NCBI GenBank assembly: GCA_030248215.1
Contig: JASANG010001737.1
Location: 492,501 to 556,500 of the forward strand
Length of the DNA: 64,000 nt
From: Enoplolaimus lenunculus
Taxonomy: Eukaryota > Nematoda > Enoplea > Enoplida > Thoracostomopsidae
Direction of reading: 5' to 3'
In this document: in pieces, positions 53,965 to 64,000 of the stretch
How positions within the stretch are numbered: position 1 is the first letter of the stretch
Layout of the letters: each line of letters starts with the position of its first letter
Position numbers and translations under genes: made by a program
The notes under the pieces: model-generated
Databases searched by the model: none
What the model saw: only the letters and a program-made list of their open reading frames with translations
What the model was told of the DNA's origin: nothing

Positions 53965-54822
53965 AATGGGCCCTTGTAGTCAGGTTAAGCTTTAGACAAA
54001 ATTTTTGGCTTAGTCTTAGGCTAGGCTTCGGCTTTAGGATTAGGAATAGGCTCATCCATACGCTTAGGCTTAGGCTTAGGAATAGGCTCATTCATACGCT
54101 TAGGCTTAGGCTTAGGAATAGGCTCATCCATACGCTTAGGCTTAGGCTTAGGAATAGGCTCATCCATACGCTTAGGCTTAGGCTTAGGAATAGGCTCATC
54201 CATACGCTTAGGCTTAGGCTTAGGAATAGGCTCATCCATACGCTTAGGCTTAGGCTTAGGAATAGGCTCATCCATACGCTTAGGCTTAGGCTTAGGAATA
54301 GGCTCATCCATACGCTTAGGCTTAGGAATAGGCTCATCTATACGCTTAGGCTTAGGCTTATGAATAGGCTTATCCATACGCTTAGGCTTAGGCTTAGGAA
54401 TAGGCGCATCCATACGCTTAGGCTTAGGCTTAGGAATAGGCTCATCCATACGCTTAGGCTTAGGCTTAGGAATAGGCTCATCCATACGCTTAAGCTTAGG
54501 CTTAGGAATAGGCTCATCCATACGCTTAGGCTTAGGCTTAGGAATAGGCTCATCCATACGCTTAGGCTTAGGAATAGGCTCATCCATACGCTTAGGCTTA
54601 GACTAAGGAATAGGCCCATCCATACGCTTAGGCTTAGGCTTAGGAATAGTCTCATCCACACGCTTAGGCTTAGGCTTAGGAATAGACTCATCCACACGCT
54701 TAGGCTTAGGCTTAGGAATAGGCTCATCCATACGCTTAGGCTTTAGGCTTAGGCTTAGGTGTAGGTTTAGACTTAGGAATATGCTTATACTACTGTTCCG
54801 GCCTTGTTCTATGCATGGGCCT
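53965..54822. repeat. 36-bp minisatellite grown inside a family F1 element
   Basis: From about 54040 to 54735, some 19 copies of CGCTTAGGCTTAGGCTTAGG plus AATAGGCTCATCCATA. The flanks are those of an F1 element (GGGCCCTTGTAGTCAGG... and ...CTGTTCCGGCCTTGTTCTATGCATGGGCC). Open frames on both strands (KPKPKRMDEPIP, LSLSVWMSLF) are repeat artefacts. Confidence 0.85.
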
Positions 54823-57237
54823 GATAATGTAAGAATCTAAACGCTGCGTGGGGACTTTCTCCATCGATTAAATTAGGTCTGAGCAAGTACGGAATTCAAA
54901 CACCTCAGTGCTATCGCAGAAGTATTGACTACGGCAATACATACGACGATCACGGCCAATTTTACTTTTAAGGGCGTAACAGTGGATTTAAACGTATTCC
55001 TAAGCCTAAGCGTTTTAAAAATGTGCTCCTACGGCTAAGTGTAAGCCTAAGCCTAAGCAAAAAATGTAATCTAGAATCTAACCTACTCTTTTATAGATCC
55101 ACCAGAAACCTGGACGCTCCTTAACATGGGCGACCATGACTATTACATGTTCGCCATCACAAATTTATCTCCATGGTGAAGAATATACCTACTAGAACAT
55201 AGGCTGTGGAGCAATAAAAGATTTCAACCACTTAAATATTTTGAAATACGATATATCAATACCTTAACATCCGAAATCATGTGTATTATAAATAATTTAT
55301 TAAAGTTATGGTCAATGTTAGGTACATTTAAGCCTGTAACTATAGATTAACCATCTTGCTACAAGTAATTTTTGTCTAAATAATTGAAACTAGTCAACGT
55401 GGTTGCTAATTTGCAACCCTAAAATATTCCTCACAAAACTTTTAAAGAATGTGCTCTAATTTGCATATATATGTTGTCTCGTATTTATAAATGAAACAAT
55501 CATTACAAACAGCTGTATCGCTGCCCAAAATACGTATGTGGGGTGTTCCAGCTTCAATAGTATAGATAATAGCGATCCTTTAAATCATGTATTTAAAATG
55601 TAAAAAAAGTAGTTTCTGCATATTGGGATTAATCATTCTTTGCTAGGCGTTTCAATGCGTGGTTAGCTAAGTCAAGGCTAAGAGCTGTTTAGAGACATAT
55701 TGGGGCGACACCCTGCAATCCAAGGGCTTTTCAATGTAGTAGAGGTATTCCCTTATTGATTAAGCCGAGAAGGATTTTACAATGTTATTGTAAGAACCAG
55801 GATTGGTTTTTCGACGCCAGCGACTGCCAGTGAATAGATTTCTGGCGACGCGACTGTCCGAGCATTCATGCAACATTTTTTGTCCAACTTTCTGAAAAAT
55901 AACCTGTGTAAACCTTGTATTTAAAGATATACCTAATCGAGATTTTTAACTTAATATTGGCAGTTGCTAGCGCACCCCCCGTCTTTATCCACAAAACCTG
56001 AAATGAACTAAATAATTTAAATACATTGAATTCGCCGGAAATAAATTTTTCAAACTTAGCAACAAAAGTTGAGCACAATTTAATGTTTGTATATAATTAC
56101 TTTAAAGCTAGGATGCCAAATTGAATTATACAATAAATATGACACAAACACGGTAAAAAATCCATTACTTTTAACGTTAGACTTTTAAAAATAAAGTTTA
56201 CCTCTTTCTGTAAGCTTTTAGACTAAATTATTTGTGGTCAGGTTTGGGTTACGTTTAGGCGTTTTCGAATCCCTATTTATTACTGTAATAACACGAATAA
56301 AACGGGGGCGACTGATATTTATTTTGCAACTACAGTCAATATCCGTTTCACTATTCGGTTGTGCACTGTTATTTATTTGTCAATTCATCTCCAGTTATTT
56401 GTACCACACAACTTCAGTTTTATGCACGCTGTATTCTACAGCTTAGAGGTGCCTAAAAATATACGTTTAAGAGTTGAGCACGCTGCTACGAGCTTAAGGA
56501 ACATTATGCTTTGATTGATAAAATCATTTCGTAATGAAGTTAATATCGTACAGGAAGCATTTATGCAATCCATTTGGGGTAACTGACGTTTAACTATTTT
56601 GAACTCAATCTATTTATGGACTCTAATTAATGAAACAGACTCCTGTTGATTTAGACTCAAAAGAGAGATCAAGGACTTTTATTACCTCGACCTCTTAAAT
56701 TCACCATTCATGTTACGTATACTGCGCTGGCCAATGTGCAACAATTTAAGTTGACCCGCCAAAATTTGAATTTCTCGTCCAAATTTGAATTTGCCGGTAA
56801 AATTTAAATTTCGCGATATAATTGGAAATTTCCAAGAGGAAAATTTCCTGGCCAAAATTTTGAAAAATAAAGAAAAATTTAAAAGTTAAACCCTGCAGTT
56901 CCTAGACATTGACCGTACAATTTGCACTGTATTTTAAAAGGGTGATGTTTTTTACACGCTATTTTTGCCCGGTAGTTTTATTTTGTATTTCATTTGTATA
57001 GCTAGCTAAAGTTTTGTGCATTATTTTTACAGAGTGTTCGTAAATTAGCTAGGTAATAAAATGGCATTTTGAAATTGGCGAGCGCAGTATAACATTGATG
57101 GTGCATTATATGGGTCACTACTATTGTATTTTTGAAATTTTAGAATAATCTATATTAACTTTGTAATTAACATATTCAGCATAGTTTCAAGCTAAGGAAA
57201 GATTTACAATTTTGTATGATGAGGGAAAATATTTAAC
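54823..57237. other. Intergenic DNA between genes B and C, no gene seen
   Basis: It contains a decayed F1 copy (about 54955-55132), a dispersed CATACGTATTTTGGGCAG-type repeat at 55528-55556, and a decayed F2 copy (about 56282-56715). Otherwise it is AT-rich unique DNA. The promoter of gene C should lie near 57100-57230; nothing there is diagnostic. Confidence 0.5.
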
Positions 57238-63325
<6,088 letters not shown>

Positions 63326-63514
63326 GTGAGTTTAATCCTTTCTCGGAAACAATTGACTTCAGTGCTGTAGCAGGCAGGGGTGGGGGATTCCCCCAAATTC
63401 CAGGGTGGAAGGCTCCCAAACTCGCGAGCGAAGCGACCGACAAGCCAGACGCATTATAAACTTATGCAACTTCAACAATAACATGCGTACACTAGGTGGC
63501 TTTTTAGTGGGTAG

Positions 63515-63925
63515 CGTCATGGACACTGAAGCATTTTTTGCTTCAGCATCCTTCACACTGAAGTTTTTTGGCTTCCGCGTCCAGGATACAGGAGCCAAAA
63601 ATACTTCAGTGTCCTGGACGTTGAAGCCAAAAAGCTTTAGCATCCTTCGCACTGAAAGATTTTTGGCTTCAGTGTCCCGCATACTGAAGCTTTTTGGCTT
63701 CAACGTCCAGGATACTGAAGCCAAAAAGCTTCAGCATCCTTCACACTGAAAGATTTTTGGCTTCAGTGTCCCGCATACTGAAGCTTTTTGGCTTCGACGT
63801 CCAGGATACTGAAGCCAAAAATGCTTCAGTGTCCTGGACGTTGAAGCCAAAAACTTCAGTATCCTTCACACTGAAGCATTTTTGGCTTCAGTGTCCCGCA
63901 CACTGAAGCATTTTGGTTTCTCAGT
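63515..63925. repeat. Palindromic tandem repeat of GAAGCCAAAAA / TTTTTGGCTTC
   Basis: Alternating direct and inverted copies of TGGCTTCAGTGTCC(T/C)GGA-like and CCTTCACACTGAAG-like blocks, unit about 60 bases per arm. Open frames on both strands are artefacts. It lies in the intron after gene C exon 7. Confidence 0.8.
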
Positions 63926-64000
63926 ATCCACGCATGTTATTGTGGAAGTTGCCTTTAAAAAATTTGCTTAGACTAAGGGTTACGCGTAGTTTTGAACTTA

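Noticed and set aside
54021-54746. KPKPKRMDEPIP and LSLSVWMSLF repeat frames
   Set aside because: They come from a 36-base minisatellite inside a family F1 element. The frames are open on both strands only because the period is divisible by 3.

Overview
The window is nuclear DNA from an invertebrate animal. It is AT-rich, its genes are broken into many small exons by GT-AG introns, and its introns are crowded with short inverted-repeat transposons and minisatellites. There are no bacterial operons, rRNA genes or CRISPR arrays. The protein domains (collagen plus olfactomedin, complement-control/sushi modules, a family-B-like seven-helix core) are metazoan. A tunicate or a similar invertebrate with a repeat-rich genome is a reasonable guess, but the sequence alone does not settle the taxon. 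The domain assignments below come from reading motifs by eye; no database search was run.

Three genes lie on the + strand. Gene A (window edge to 7980) is the 3' end of a colmedin/gliomedin-like gene: one 45-base collagen exon, a Cys-rich linker exon, a small exon, and a large last exon carrying a whole olfactomedin domain. Gene B (11651-51404) appears complete. Its 32 predicted exons sum to 5073 nt, keep one open frame through every junction and predict about 1690 residues: a signal peptide, 20 CCP/sushi modules, a stalk of about 20 residues, then seven transmembrane helices related to the adhesion/family-B GPCR core, and a short tail. No GAIN domain or GPS cleavage motif lies between the last CCP and helix 1. 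Gene C (57238 to beyond the window end) is a tandem paralogue with the same start: signal-peptide exon, short linker exon, four long six-cysteine CCP-like modules, then an ordinary CCP.

The first four modules of genes B and C are an unusual CCP variant of about 84-91 residues with an extra cysteine pair. Modules 2, 3 and 4 have identical coding lengths in the two genes, but module 2 is split by an intron in gene B only. Module 4 of gene B ends at a GC donor where gene C has GT. The extracellular parts of B and C look like adhesion, recognition or complement-receptor-type ectodomains. A role in sensing or self/non-self recognition is inference, not shown.

The rest is repeat. At least ten short terminal-inverted-repeat families recur, including one whose interior is built from TTAGGC hexamers and one that inserts at TA and is seen nested inside another. 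Minisatellites with 18-, 24-, 34-, 36- and 51-base units open long but meaningless reading frames on both strands. The intergenic intervals 8-11.6 kb and 51.4-57.2 kb hold only such elements as far as I can see.
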